Source: an uncultured bacterium (GTDB lineage Bacteria > Planctomycetota > GCA-002687715). From it: a stretch of 64,000 nt of DNA. The DNA lies in assembly GCA_902826835.1 (NCBI GenBank), contig CADEGH010000030.1:1-64000 (forward strand), written 5' to 3'. The position numbers and the translations under genes are program-made. This document shows positions 1-9,701 of this stretch, in pieces; within the stretch, counting starts at the first letter, position 1, and the number at the start of each line of letters is the position of its first letter. The notes beneath the pieces are model-generated. The model searched no databases. It had not been told where the DNA came from and saw only the letters and a program-made list of their open reading frames with translations.

Positions 1-567
1 TTTGGGGGCGAACAGGGACCACGCTGCGAGCGAAATGGCCTGATCTACCCACACAGGTAATTGAAGACCCAGAAAAGTCGACGCCAGCTGGAAGGTGCCC
101 AAGGTGTAAACCTCGGCAATTTCAGCCTGGCACCACGGCTCGCGCAGAAGGGCGAAGCCCAGACCGGTGGCGGCCGCCACGGTACGTGAGCCCGAAAGCA
201 CCAACGCGATCGCGGCGAGCGTGACCGAGGTCAGCGCTGCAAACACGCAGGAGACCAGCGTGACCCGGAACGCCACCTCCCCGACCGGGAGAAGAGAGAA
301 CAGGCGCCCCAGCATCGTCCACAGCGGGTACCCCGGCGGGTGCGCCACGCCGCCCGTGGCCGCCGCGGTGATCAACTCGCCGGAATCATCTCCCGTCACC
401 GTGCGCGCTGCGAGCCAGGTGTGGAAGGCGAGACTGGTGACCCCGAGGGCAACGAGGAACACCACACTCGAACGGGACCCCAGCAGAGCCAGCCGAGGTA
501 TCACCCGCGGAGGCCCGACCACCGCGCGCGGCTTCTTTCTCTCTGAGGTTTGCTTTCCGTTTCCCAC
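1..567 (-). CDS. DUF2723 (GT117-like) membrane protein, N-terminal part
   Basis: The frame is open from a GTG at 565-567 to the left edge, giving 189 codons of a longer protein; an in-frame TAG lies just upstream of the GTG. A short basic N-terminus (KKPRAVV) is followed by a hydrophobic segment at about residues 28-45. Next come DDSGELITAA and GGVAHPPGYPLWTMLGRLF, the signature start of DUF2723 proteins, which are large multi-membrane proteins placed in glycosyltransferase family 117. Hydrophobic helices continue to the edge (for example FRVTLVSCVFAALTSVTLAA). Family members are probable envelope glycosyltransferases, but the substrate cannot be told from this piece. The family call is firm; the start is likely but has only a weak ribosome site. 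Confidence 0.8.
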   Translation of the reverse strand, partial: MGNGKQTSERKKPRAVVGPPRVIPRLALLGSRSSVVFLVALGVTSLAFHTWLAARTVTGDDSGELITAAATGGVAHPPGYPLWTMLGRLFSLLPVGEVAFRVTLVSCVFAALTSVTLAAIALVLSGSRTVAAATGLGFALLREPWCQAEIAEVYTLGTFQLASTFLGLQLPVWVDQAISLAAWSLFAPK

Positions 568-880
568 TTGCCTGAGATTCTAAGCGCGCCCCGCGGCTTC
601 TGTCACCTGCCCACGCGCTGACCTCGTGGGGGCGAAAGACGCCACGGGCCAGCGACTCTTGGCCGCGAGAGTCCGAGCTTCGTGCCAAGGGCGCGTAGCT
701 CAGAGTCTCCCTCTACCTGCAAATGACGGTCATCCCGGAAGGAAACGGCATCCCACTCTCATTGAACAACACTCTCAGGCTCATTTTGGGATTCTGAGTC
801 CACCCGGCGAGCCCACGGCCTGCGGGTTGCGGCGCGAGCCGTTGACGCAAGACGCATCGGCTCGGACAAGCGGGAGCAAC
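568..880. other. intergenic region without a convincing gene
   Basis: About 310 bases separate the DUF2723 start from the end of the epimerase gene. Short open frames on both strands show no recognisable motif. An imperfect hairpin with arms CGTGG...CG and CG...CCACG and an AAAGA loop sits at 625-646 but has no T-run. This region should hold the DUF2723 promoter, but I see no clear -35/-10 pair. Confidence 0.5.
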
Positions 881-1984
881 TCAGAGAATGAGGCTGGCCC
901 CGAGGCCTGGACCGGTCGGCAGCCCGATGCCATGGCCGCTGATGACGGCCCCGCGCGCGGGATCGTTGACCAGGAGCATGGCCCCGTCGAGATCCGCGAA
1001 GTCGACGGTGCCCGCTAAGTGTGCTGCGGCGGTGATGCCCACGCTCGACTCGATCATGCAGCCGAGCATCACTTTCCAGCCTCGGGCGCGGGCGGCGCGC
1101 ACCAGTGCCGTGGCCTCGGTGAGTCCGCCGGCCTTCATCAGTTTCACGTTGATCCCGCCGAGATTGTCGGGCAGTCGCTCGAGGTCGCGCGAATCCAGCA
1201 CATCCTCGTCGGCGAAGATCGGAATCGAGGTGCGAGCGGCGAGCCGGCCGAGCGCCTCCGGAGTGCCCCGAAGCAGAGGCTGTTCGACGAAGGTGGGGCA
1301 GTAGCGCTCAAGCGACGCGATTTCCGCGGCGGCTTCGGCCTCCGTCCAACCGCCATTGGCATCGACGAGAAGCGGTCCCGCATGGACCTCGCGGATCGCC
1401 GCCACGATGTCGGCCGCCCGGGGCCCATCCGACGCGCCGACCTTCAATTTCAAGGTGCGGTGACCGGCGGCGATTGCGGAGGCCGCGCGCTCGCGCATCT
1501 GCGCGATCTCGGCAATGGCGACGGTGTAGGCCGTGCCGGGAGCTTGTGACGGGTCCACGCCCAACTGGGAGGCGACACTCGACCCGGTTCGCTGGCCAAA
1601 GAGATCGTGAAACGCGACATCGAATGCGCAGCGCGCGGGCGGATCATCCGGACCGATCCGAGCCAAGGCCTCCCCGAGCCGCACGAGTGGAGTCGCGGGC
1701 AACCGGCCACGATCCTCGGTCGTCGAGGCCTTGGCCACTCGATCGAGTTCCGCCTCCCACTCGGAGGCTCGCGCCGCCACCGCAAAACTCCAGCGCTCGA
1801 GGGTGGCCCGCAGCGTGGCTGGCGTCTCACCGAGGTAGTGAAGAGGCGTGGCCTCGCCCAAGCCAATCCGCCCCGAGAGATCCTTCAATCGGACCACGAA
1901 GGAAACGCGCTCATCGCTACTGCTGCGCGCCAGCTTGAAGGTATGGCGAAGGACGAGACGCTGTTCGAGGATCGAGACTTCCAC
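881..1984 (-). CDS. dipeptide epimerase (L-Ala-D/L-Glu type), enolase superfamily
   Basis: The 367-residue protein has the muconate-lactonizing/epimerase layout. The KxK pair lies at K179/K181, metal ligands at D208 (VDANGGW), E234 (EQP) and D259 (FADED), and the second catalytic lysine at K281 (NVKLMKAGG). Near the C-terminus, GCMIESS and DLDG (331-334) fit dipeptide epimerases, where a DxD element contacts the substrate alpha-amino group. The family epimerises L-Ala-D-Glu from murein peptides to L-Ala-L-Glu in the cytoplasm so that it can be degraded. Other dipeptide specificities are possible. The start is GTG at 1984. It is divergent from an NlpC/P60 peptidase gene whose family releases such murein peptides. 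Confidence 0.88.
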   Translation of the reverse strand: MEVSILEQRLVLRHTFKLARSSSDERVSFVVRLKDLSGRIGLGEATPLHYLGETPATLRATLERWSFAVAARASEWEAELDRVAKASTTEDRGRLPATPLVRLGEALARIGPDDPPARCAFDVAFHDLFGQRTGSSVASQLGVDPSQAPGTAYTVAIAEIAQMRERAASAIAAGHRTLKLKVGASDGPRAADIVAAIREVHAGPLLVDANGGWTEAEAAAEIASLERYCPTFVEQPLLRGTPEALGRLAARTSIPIFADEDVLDSRDLERLPDNLGGINVKLMKAGGLTEATALVRAARARGWKVMLGCMIESSVGITAAAHLAGTVDFADLDGAMLLVNDPARGAVISGHGIGLPTGPGLGASLIL

Positions 1985-2076
1985 CGCGCCCGGTCATAAC
2001 ATGCCGAGCCTTGCCCCGGGGTCGGCGCGCTATCGTCGCCGCGCCCTGGTATTGGTCCGGAGCATGAAAGGCCCTC

Positions 2077-2994
2077 GTGGCGGCGCGCACAGTCACCAAC
2101 CCGGAACCCCTCACGCTTTACACCACGCCGGACCTGGAGAGGCTCTACCAGCGTGAGGCGCTTGCGGCAGAACTTTCGGCCGGAGGACTTCCCCGCCTCC
2201 TCGTCGATCGTGCGATCGCCAAAGTCTTGCCGCGAGGCAGCGTCTTTTCTGTCGACACGTTTGCTCCGGGCATCGTGCGCATCCGCGAGTGCGCCTACCG
2301 GCCTTACTTCGAAAAAGACCTGTTCGCCATCGATTCGCTCGTGGTCGACACCGAGCGTACGAGCGATGACTGGCGCACGCCGCAACCACCTTCGCGCGTC
2401 GCCGTACTTGCGAGACTTCTCTCCTGCGAGGGCATTCCGTACCTGTTCGGCGGCAGTGCCCCGGAGGGCAGCGCGGCCCAAGCCGCGGCGATCATCGACC
2501 GGGACTGGCTCGATGCGGCTGATCTGTCGATCCCCGAATTACGCCAGATCCTTCTCTCGTCGGGCATCGATTGTTCCGGACTGTTCAACCTCGCCACGCA
2601 ATACGCCTTTTTCGGCGACAGCAAGGACGTGTACCGCGTTTGGGCACGAAGCCTGGTCCAATTCGACGAGGGGTCGGCAGAGCGACCCGACGAACTCGCC
2701 GCCGCGCTGGAGCCCTGCGACATCATTCTGTTCCGCGGGCATATGACGATCGCGCTGGGCGACGGACGCGTGATTCAGGCAGTGGGCGATGGTCGCAACG
2801 CCCAGACCTTCGCCGACGAGACAGGACATACGGGACCACCCTGGACCAAGTACAACCGCGTGGTCATTGACGATGCCGCCTCCATCCTGCGGGCTCTCAT
2901 CCACCGACAGGGCCGCCGCTATTCGTCCGAGTGGCGACTCGATGACCAGCACTTCATGATTCTCCGCCGCCCTGCTCCCCTGGGCCGAACCTGA
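2077..2994 (+). CDS. NlpC/P60 family cysteine peptidase
   Basis: A 305-residue protein whose central region carries the NlpC/P60 core: PYLFGGS at about 121-127, the nucleophile in GIDCSGLF (C166), and the histidine in RGHMTIALGDG (H222), which follows CDIILF. This family cleaves gamma-D-Glu-diaminopimelate or related murein peptide bonds. The roughly 110-residue N-terminal part probably includes SH3-like substrate-binding domains, as in gamma-D-glutamyl-L-diamino acid endopeptidases. I see no clear signal peptide, so recycling of murein peptides inside the cell is plausible and fits the divergent dipeptide epimerase. The GTG start at 2077 is preceded by AAAGG; the ATG at 2064 is out of frame. 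Confidence 0.85.
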   Translation: MAARTVTNPEPLTLYTTPDLERLYQREALAAELSAGGLPRLLVDRAIAKVLPRGSVFSVDTFAPGIVRIRECAYRPYFEKDLFAIDSLVVDTERTSDDWRTPQPPSRVAVLARLLSCEGIPYLFGGSAPEGSAAQAAAIIDRDWLDAADLSIPELRQILLSSGIDCSGLFNLATQYAFFGDSKDVYRVWARSLVQFDEGSAERPDELAAALEPCDIILFRGHMTIALGDGRVIQAVGDGRNAQTFADETGHTGPPWTKYNRVVIDDAASILRALIHRQGRRYSSEWRLDDQHFMILRRPAPLGRT

Positions 2995-3063
2995 AGAGCC
3001 CGGGCATTGGACTCGGAGGATGGCAGATGCTCGAAGGGCACCATCCCCCAGACCTGGCGACCC

Positions 3064-4158
3064 TCAGCTCACGGAGTGCCCGAGCACCCGGCGGGAAAAC
3101 CACGCCCAAACCCCGAGCACCAAAGCCAGTCCGCCGAAGGCCAAAAACGGCGGGGCCAGCTTGTGCTGCGCGACCCGGTTTCGAAGCTGCCGTTCGAGCA
3201 GACTGCGTTCCGCTTCGGACCCCGGCAAAACGACCGACCCCTCGGCGATGGCGGGCAAGGCGGATTCGAGGATTTCTCGAGTGCCGGATTCGCCCTGCAG
3301 GGAGGGATTCAAACAGAGCGCGACGATGCGCCCCCGAACTTTGGGGTCCGGATGGGATCGGTACAAATCGGGGAGCACGGCCGAAGTCGGCCATTCGGTC
3401 CCAATGGATTCGAGCACAGAAATCGCTTCCGGGTCGCCGAGCCTGAGTCGCACCGCCGGCAGATAGGCTAGTCCGTCCCCGGAGACAAAAGACCCGTCGA
3501 AGTCCACACCCACTCGATGCGGGTGTCGATTCGCCAACCGGTAGAGCGTTCGCAGGTCCTCATTGAGCCGCTTGGCGCGCTCCGCATCCAACAGATCGAG
3601 TAAGGGTGCCCTGACCAGGAGTGGCAGAAAACACCCCGCAGCCTCGACTTCACCCTTCGAGATCATCCCCGAGGTCGCCGTGACGATTCGATCGATCAGG
3701 CTTTCCAAGTTAGTTACCGGCTCCGGCGACGAGACTCCGCACGGCAGGGCCACGAGCATCATGGTCTGGCGCGTGCGGCGGGGGCCGACCCGCAATTCGA
3801 GCAACCCTCCCGACTCCGCAATCGTGCGACCGGAGCTCGAGGTGCCGGAACTACGGATCCACTCCGCGGACAATTGCATTGCCCTGATTTGCGGCATGTG
3901 GCTCAATTCCAGGTGCTTCACCGGCGCCATCGAGCCGATGCGGAGGGTGCTCGGACCGGAACCGTCGGAGGCCTCGGTCAAGAGGCGACGCTCGACTCCC
4001 TTCACCTGCAACGGATGGGCGTCCGACGCCCTCGACCTAGCCAACTCCACCGCGTAGATGTCCCACCGCTCGCCGAACACGTTTTGGGCCGGAACGCTGA
4101 TCGCCCCACCCAGTACGGCCATGAGAAGCACGAGGTAACCGTAGATCGATCTGCGCAT
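3064..4158 (-). CDS. hypothetical exported membrane-anchored protein
   Basis: I do not recognise a family. Starting at the ATG at 4158 gives 364 residues with a signal peptide (MRRSIYGYLVLLMAVLGGA, cleavage probably after VPAQ) and a C-terminal membrane helix (FLAFGGLALVLGVWAWF) followed by a short basic tail. Most of the protein would therefore be outside the cytoplasm. The later half has helical stretches such as DPEAISVLESI and DPKVRGRIVALCL that look like degenerate HEAT repeats. A longer frame upstream would run into apt, so the 4158 start, 11 bases after the apt stop, is preferred. It is probably the last gene of the 8477-to-3064 operon. Confidence 0.7.
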   Translation of the reverse strand: MRRSIYGYLVLLMAVLGGAISVPAQNVFGERWDIYAVELARSRASDAHPLQVKGVERRLLTEASDGSGPSTLRIGSMAPVKHLELSHMPQIRAMQLSAEWIRSSGTSSSGRTIAESGGLLELRVGPRRTRQTMMLVALPCGVSSPEPVTNLESLIDRIVTATSGMISKGEVEAAGCFLPLLVRAPLLDLLDAERAKRLNEDLRTLYRLANRHPHRVGVDFDGSFVSGDGLAYLPAVRLRLGDPEAISVLESIGTEWPTSAVLPDLYRSHPDPKVRGRIVALCLNPSLQGESGTREILESALPAIAEGSVVLPGSEAERSLLERQLRNRVAQHKLAPPFLAFGGLALVLGVWAWFSRRVLGHSVS

Positions 4159-4169
4159 AGGAACCTGGC

Positions 4170-4694
<525 letters not shown>

Positions 4695-4715
4695 GCTGAG
4701 TGCTTTCTTTGGCGG

Positions 4716-5783
4716 TCAGTCCGCAAATACGCTGTCGAGGGGGACTTGCCGATTGCCCTTTTCGTCGAAGACCGCGTAAGTGTCCTTGCGCTTGATTGCG
4801 AAGCCGCCGGTGCGGCCCTGTTTGTCAACGGCGTAGAAATTGACGTTGAAGGTGGGACGACCACGCGCGTCGAGCAGGTGCTTCGCCTTGGTCAGGCGCA
4901 CGATGCGTTCCGCGGCCTCCTTGCACGCGTCGGTGGGATGGGCGCCTCTTCGCATCGCCTCGACGACGATCAGGCTTCCGCAGGAGATGATGTTGGCTTC
5001 GCCGCGTCCGGTCGACCCCGCCGCTCCCGCATCGTTATCGACGTAAAGCCCCGCCCCTACGATGGGGCTGTCGCCGACCCGACCGGGGATCTTGAATGCC
5101 AAGCCGCTGGTCGTGGTGGTGCCCGCGAGTTGGCCGTTGCGATCCACGCCACAGCAATTCACGGTCCCCGTGGTGGTCAGCCACTTTTTCGCCCCGGCGG
5201 GGAGTTGATCCAAGTCCTTGGCGAACCACTTGTCGCTGGAGCTGAGGTTGCCCTTCCAGTACAGCCAAATCTCCCGGGCATCGTCCGTGAGGAGTTCTTC
5301 TTCCTTGAAGCCGTGAGCTTTGGCGAAGCGCAGGGCTCCCTCCCCGACGAGCAAGCAGTGGTCGGTGTAGCGAAGGACGCGCAGCGCCACCGACGCCGGG
5401 TTCTTGATGTTCCGGATCGACGCCACCGCGCCGGAAAGTCCGGAAGCGCCGTCCATCACCGAGGCATCGAGTTCGACGACTCCCTCTTCGTTCGGGATCC
5501 CACCCAGGCCGACACTGTGGTCCTCGGGGTCATTCTCGACGAGGGTCACGCCTTCGACGACCGCGTCCACCACCGGCTTGCCCGCCAAAATCGCCTTCAT
5601 CGCCGCTTCCGTGCAATGCGGGAACGCGTTGTGGGAGGCGACCACGGCGGGATGCGGCCGACGGATCAGGATTTCGGGCCCGCGGTTGGGGCGGGGTTCC
5701 GGGCCGGCCAGGGATGCTCCAGCGGCCAGCGCCGAGGCCGCGCTCAGGAACTCCCGTCGATCGGGTTCTTGGTTGTGCATCAT
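4716..5783 (-). CDS. N4-(beta-N-acetylglucosaminyl)-L-asparaginase, Ntn-hydrolase
   Basis: A 355-residue protein with a twin-arginine type leader (DRREFLSAASALAAGASLA), so it is likely exported folded. The expected nucleophile is T207 in TTGTVNCCGVD, where family precursors cut themselves to expose an N-terminal threonine. Supporting motifs are HSVGLGGIPN (89-98), GTTTTSGLAFK (221-231), GRVGDSPIVGAG (234-245) and STGRGE (257-262). Characterised relatives cleave the GlcNAc-Asn bond of N-linked glycans; the local substrate is unknown. The start codon overlaps the stop of the upstream HExxH gene as ATGA, indicating translational coupling. Confidence 0.88.
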   Translation of the reverse strand: MMHNQEPDRREFLSAASALAAGASLAGPEPRPNRGPEILIRRPHPAVVASHNAFPHCTEAAMKAILAGKPVVDAVVEGVTLVENDPEDHSVGLGGIPNEEGVVELDASVMDGASGLSGAVASIRNIKNPASVALRVLRYTDHCLLVGEGALRFAKAHGFKEEELLTDDAREIWLYWKGNLSSSDKWFAKDLDQLPAGAKKWLTTTGTVNCCGVDRNGQLAGTTTTSGLAFKIPGRVGDSPIVGAGLYVDNDAGAAGSTGRGEANIISCGSLIVVEAMRRGAHPTDACKEAAERIVRLTKAKHLLDARGRPTFNVNFYAVDKQGRTGGFAIKRKDTYAVFDEKGNRQVPLDSVFAD

Positions 5784-6841
5784 GGTCTTTCGTTGCCGCC
5801 TCCGCGCGGAGGCGGAGCCGGATCATCTTTGTCTGGCTTCGGATCGGGTTTGGAATCGCCGCCCGCTTCGTTTTCCGCCGCCTCGGTCGGATCGACTTCG
5901 ACGTACTTCATGGCGGAGACCCAGGCCTTCCAGTCCGCTTCCATCTTGGCCCAGTCGACTTTGGCGAAGGTGGACTGAACCGCCTTCTCGATCTCGTGTT
6001 GATCGACGAAGGTGTTCATGAACTTCTGGAGCAGCCGCTGCTTTTTGATCTCAGGGTGTTCGAGCAGGTAGTGCACGAACGACCACCCCTGGGCGTAGGC
6101 CAAGTCGGCGACTTCGTAGTACTTGGCCTGGTCGAAGGTGACGAGGTCTTTGAGAGGAATGTGTTTGTCGCGCTTGATGGCTGCACGGATCGTGCCCAGG
6201 CGATACTCGTTCACCGCTCCAACCGACATCTTGCCGTCGACCTTGCGCGCGGTGCCGAAGTATTCGCCGATGCCCTCGTCGCACCAGGAGGGGAATGGCA
6301 CTTCCGAAGGGCACATCCAATGGAAGTACTGGTGCCAGCCTTCGTGCGCGAACACCGCCAGGGTGTCGAGGGTGTACCGTTCCCGAAGGCGATCCCGAAT
6401 CGGATTGCGAGGACCGGTGGTTCCCGTATCCATCACTCCGTCGGTCTTTCCCGTGTCGTAGCCGACCATCTCTTTGTCGCGTTTCGAGTAGTAGGCGGCC
6501 GAGGAGGGTGGCGCTCCGTAGGCGAGGTAGTCCTTGCGATTGGCGAACACCTTCACGGTGAACGGCTTGCCCGGGGTGCGACGGGTCGGAAACGTCTTCG
6601 AGTAGAGCTCGTGCATCGCGTTCAGGTGCGCACCGATCTTCGCGAGTTTGTCGGCCTCGATCGAGCTCTGCAGCTCGTACTTGCCGACGATCTTGACCGT
6701 CCACCCGGCCGGGATGTCCTGCGGACGCCACGCGCCGCGCTTATAGTCCTTGATCGGCGTCTCCTCTCGCTGCGCCGACACGGGCGGGGTCAGCAGCATC
6801 AAGAGGGCACCCAGAACCGGGAGGAGTGGGGAGTGCGACAT
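5780..6841 (-). CDS. secreted HExxH putative metallopeptidase, DUF1570-like
   Basis: From the ATG at 6841 the protein has 353 residues with a signal peptide (LPVLGALLMLLTPPVSAQ). A zinc motif HEGWH lies at 166-170 and a likely third ligand at E189 in WCDEGIGEYF, an arrangement typical of gluzincin-type (peptidase MA-like) proteins. The C-terminus is Pro/Asp/Lys rich (about 325-353). It resembles the next gene upstream in the AYGAPP/AYGGPP region, in the HExxH region and in the ending (EADWKAWVSAMK against EAEWQAFIRTVK), so the two look like paralogues. The function is unknown; peptidase activity is inferred only from the motif. It ends in an ATGA overlap with the glycosylasparaginase gene. 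Confidence 0.8.
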   Translation of the reverse strand: MSHSPLLPVLGALLMLLTPPVSAQREETPIKDYKRGAWRPQDIPAGWTVKIVGKYELQSSIEADKLAKIGAHLNAMHELYSKTFPTRRTPGKPFTVKVFANRKDYLAYGAPPSSAAYYSKRDKEMVGYDTGKTDGVMDTGTTGPRNPIRDRLRERYTLDTLAVFAHEGWHQYFHWMCPSEVPFPSWCDEGIGEYFGTARKVDGKMSVGAVNEYRLGTIRAAIKRDKHIPLKDLVTFDQAKYYEVADLAYAQGWSFVHYLLEHPEIKKQRLLQKFMNTFVDQHEIEKAVQSTFAKVDWAKMEADWKAWVSAMKYVEVDPTEAAENEAGGDSKPDPKPDKDDPAPPPRGGGNERP

Positions 6842-6854
6842 TGGGCGGAGCCTA

Positions 6855-8477
6855 TCAGTTGGACTTGACGGTGCGAATGAAGGCCTGCCACTCCGCTTCG
6901 AGGGGTGGAAGCTCGAGTCCGGACATGAGAGCCTCCAAAGCGGCGGTGCGGGCGGCCTGTTGGAGGCGCATTTTGGCTTCCAGGGAGGGAGCATCACCCT
7001 CCTTTTTCAGGCCCTCGGCATAGGTGCCCTTGAGGGTGTCGAAGTAGCGGTCGATCAACTTCGACCACTCGGGATGGGCCTTCACTTTCGGTGACGTGCG
7101 GAGGAAATAGACGAGCGACCAGCCGGCCGCGTAGAAGTCGCGGATCTTCGCGGGGTTGTAGTACTCGTTGCGCTCCGCCCGGAGGAGTTGCTCGAGGCCG
7201 ATCGTCGGCTTCGGGCCGGACATCTGCTTCTTCGCGATATCGACGCGCCAACGGGAGGGCCGGATCTCGACGACTTTGGTGCTTTGCCCGGGGATGTAGG
7301 CGCCGGAAAAGTAGTCTCCGTGCCCTTCGTTGAACCAGTCGTGCGGGGAGATCTCTCCCACTGCGTAGTAGAGGTACTGGTGAAGTGCCTCGTGGTACAG
7401 AACGAGAAGAGAATCCTTGTCGGATCCGCGCGCTCCCTGGGCTTTGACGGAGGCGGAGTCCTTCTTCGACTGCTCGTAGTCGTAAAACACGAGTTCCTCG
7501 TTGCCCGCGCTCCAGTAGCCGCCCGCGGTCGGAGGACCGCCGTAGGCCATGAACTCGCCCCGGTTGCGGCACACCCGGACGACGCTCACCGCCTCCACTG
7601 GCCGAGCTGGAGGGAAGAGTTTTTCGTACACCTCGCGCATCGCCTCGATGTCGCGCGCGATCTTGTTGATGAGGCCTTCGTCGGGCGACCGGTGCACGAT
7701 GATGTAATTGGGGGTGTCGGCCGCTTTCCAGCCTCGGGCTAACGTCGCGCGCGCTCGTTTCCTGGCTTCGATGCCACGCAATTTGCTCGTGGTGTAGATT
7801 TGATCGATGGCTCGTTGCAACGTCGCCGCATCGGCGGCGTCCAAGGGCTTGAGGCTACCGGCCATCACGGTGACGGTGCGACGGATCCGTTCAAAGGCTT
7901 CCTCGACGGTCACGCCATAGACTCCGCTGACCTCGTTGCCCTCCTCGTTCAGGATCAGGTAACCGATAGCGACCTTTTTGGCGTTCTGCTGACTCAGCTC
8001 GTAGTGCCCCCCCTTACCGCTCACTGGCGTCGCCACGTACTGAGTCAGCTTCTCCTTCAGGAACTCGTCGAAGTTGTCCACTTGGCTGCGCTGCTCTTGG
8101 AGCTCGCGCAGATTCGAGACCTCCCCCAGGGGGACTTCGGGCGTGGCTTCGCCGGCGTAGCCTCGCTTGGCGTCCGTCTTCTTGGTGAACGCAAACACCA
8201 CCACCCGAGGCAGCAGGCCTTCCGCATACGCCGGGTTGCGCTTGATCATCGACTCCCGCGAGCCGGTGGCGATCTCATCGGGGACGGTCTTTCGGCGGTA
8301 TTGGCCGCGAAGCACCATTTCCGTCGGGGGAAGAGGAATCTCGAGGTAGTCCGCCGGGGCGAAGTACTTGAGGCCGGAGTACTCGTCGCGGACGGTCCGG
8401 TAGCCGGCGGGTGCCTGGGCAGGACTTACGGCGGCCGCGACCAAGAACCAACTGGCGACTCTCAGGGCCGGATTCAT
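6855..8477 (-). CDS. secreted HExxH putative metallopeptidase, DUF1570-like paralogue
   Basis: This 540-residue protein has an N-terminal signal peptide (LRVASWFLVAAAVSPAQA). Its N-terminal half (about 25-240) is extra relative to its neighbour and shows no domain I recognise. The C-terminal half carries the HEALH zinc motif at 362-366 and E384 in WFNEGHGDYF. It appears to be the first gene of a minus-strand run through the paralogue, the glycosylasparaginase, apt and a membrane protein, with gaps of 13 bases or fewer for most junctions. It is divergent from the amidase gene, so the promoter should lie in 8478-8563. The zinc peptidase role is inference. Confidence 0.78.
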   Translation of the reverse strand: MNPALRVASWFLVAAAVSPAQAPAGYRTVRDEYSGLKYFAPADYLEIPLPPTEMVLRGQYRRKTVPDEIATGSRESMIKRNPAYAEGLLPRVVVFAFTKKTDAKRGYAGEATPEVPLGEVSNLRELQEQRSQVDNFDEFLKEKLTQYVATPVSGKGGHYELSQQNAKKVAIGYLILNEEGNEVSGVYGVTVEEAFERIRRTVTVMAGSLKPLDAADAATLQRAIDQIYTTSKLRGIEARKRARATLARGWKAADTPNYIIVHRSPDEGLINKIARDIEAMREVYEKLFPPARPVEAVSVVRVCRNRGEFMAYGGPPTAGGYWSAGNEELVFYDYEQSKKDSASVKAQGARGSDKDSLLVLYHEALHQYLYYAVGEISPHDWFNEGHGDYFSGAYIPGQSTKVVEIRPSRWRVDIAKKQMSGPKPTIGLEQLLRAERNEYYNPAKIRDFYAAGWSLVYFLRTSPKVKAHPEWSKLIDRYFDTLKGTYAEGLKKEGDAPSLEAKMRLQQAARTAALEALMSGLELPPLEAEWQAFIRTVKSN

Positions 8478-8563
8478 GCCCTCATCTTGCCGCCTCTGGC
8501 CGCTCCTGTCGAGGGTCTTGGCCGACTCGGTCGGATGTCCCTCCGCTCCGTTACACTGCCGCC

Positions 8564-9595
8564 GTGCCGAAACCGCGATTTTGGACCAAACCCCGGCTGT
8601 TCAGCCTCCTCGCGACGGTCGGAATCCTCATCGTCATCGGGGCCGCGTTCTGGTTCGGTCCCGATGCGCCCGAGTCCAAGATCACCCCGGACCTCCGCCA
8701 GCGCTTCCAGCCGGGGACCTCCATCGTCATCTGCGGGGAGACCGTTTCGATCGGCACCCCGGTGATCCTCTGGAGTGACCCAGTCGGCTTCAACGCCTAT
8801 CTCGAAACGTGCTTCAGCGTCGCGCAGGCCCTGCCCATCGAGCCGGAAGGCCGAGGTCGTCTGCAGCGGTACGGCACCCGGGCTCCCACCCGCCTCGACC
8901 GGAAAACCGCCGCCGCCGTGCAGAAGAACGGCTGGTCGCGCGACGCTCTCGCCCGCCAGATTCACCAGTTCGTCTTGCACTACGACGCGGTTGGAACCTC
9001 GACGCGCTGCTTCCGCGCGTTGCACGATCGGCGCGGACTGTCTTGCCACTTCCTGCTCGACCTCGACGGGACGATCTACCAGACCCTCGACGTGCGGGAG
9101 GAAGCCTTCCAAGCCTCGGGGGCGAACGCACACTCCATCGGAGTGGAAATGGCCAACCTCGGCGCGCTGGCCACTCCCAAGTTGTTCGAAGGCTGGTACC
9201 ACCAAGACGATGCAGGCGTGATCCTCGTGCCTCCGGCCCATGTCAAGCCGGGCAACCAGTGGCGCGACGATCTCGTACTGCGACCGGCCCGGCCCAAGCC
9301 CGAGAGCGGCCGCATTCAGGGCTCGAAGTTTGTCCAGTACGACTTCACCCCCGAGCAGTACGCGGCGCTGGCTCGGCTGACCGCGGCGCTTGCCTCCCAG
9401 TTCCCCCGCATCAAGTTGCGCGCGCCTACCGACGGAGCCGGCAAAGTGATCACCTCGACTTTGCCCGAGAAAGACCAGGATCGGTTCGAGGGTGTCTTGG
9501 CGCACTGGCATCTCAGTCGCGGCAAGTTCGACCCTGGTCCCGCGTTCCAATGGGACCTCCTTCTGTCCAGCGCCCGCGGGTTCACCCCCCGATAG
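8564..9595 (+). CDS. N-acetylmuramoyl-L-alanine amidase, Amidase_2 family
   Basis: From the GTG at 8564 the protein has 343 residues with an N-terminal membrane anchor (FSLLATVGILIVIGAAFWFG). The T7-lysozyme/AmpD-type core runs from FVLHYDAVGTS (Zn ligand H139) through DLDGTIYQTLD and AHSIGVEMAN to LAHWHLSRGKFDPGPAF, where H314 or H316 and D323 complete the zinc site. These enzymes cut the bond between N-acetylmuramate and L-alanine in peptidoglycan. The anchor suggests action on the outer face of the cytoplasmic membrane. An earlier in-frame ATG at 8411 lies inside the divergent gene and would precede the anchor with a non-hydrophobic stretch, so it was not used. Confidence 0.87.
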   Translation: MPKPRFWTKPRLFSLLATVGILIVIGAAFWFGPDAPESKITPDLRQRFQPGTSIVICGETVSIGTPVILWSDPVGFNAYLETCFSVAQALPIEPEGRGRLQRYGTRAPTRLDRKTAAAVQKNGWSRDALARQIHQFVLHYDAVGTSTRCFRALHDRRGLSCHFLLDLDGTIYQTLDVREEAFQASGANAHSIGVEMANLGALATPKLFEGWYHQDDAGVILVPPAHVKPGNQWRDDLVLRPARPKPESGRIQGSKFVQYDFTPEQYAALARLTAALASQFPRIKLRAPTDGAGKVITSTLPEKDQDRFEGVLAHWHLSRGKFDPGPAFQWDLLLSSARGFTPR

Positions 9596-9701
9596 CTCCC
9601 GGTCTGAACTCCATCACCCTGCTGCCGAGCCTGCTCTTCCCCATCCCAAGTTCTCAATCCTCGGGTCTCGGGGACGGCTGCGGACTCGGATAAAGAAAAT
9701 C

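Noticed and set aside
689..710. tRNA-like start GGGCGCGTAGCTCAG
   Set aside because: The downstream sequence cannot form a D-arm, anticodon arm, T-arm or matching acceptor strand.
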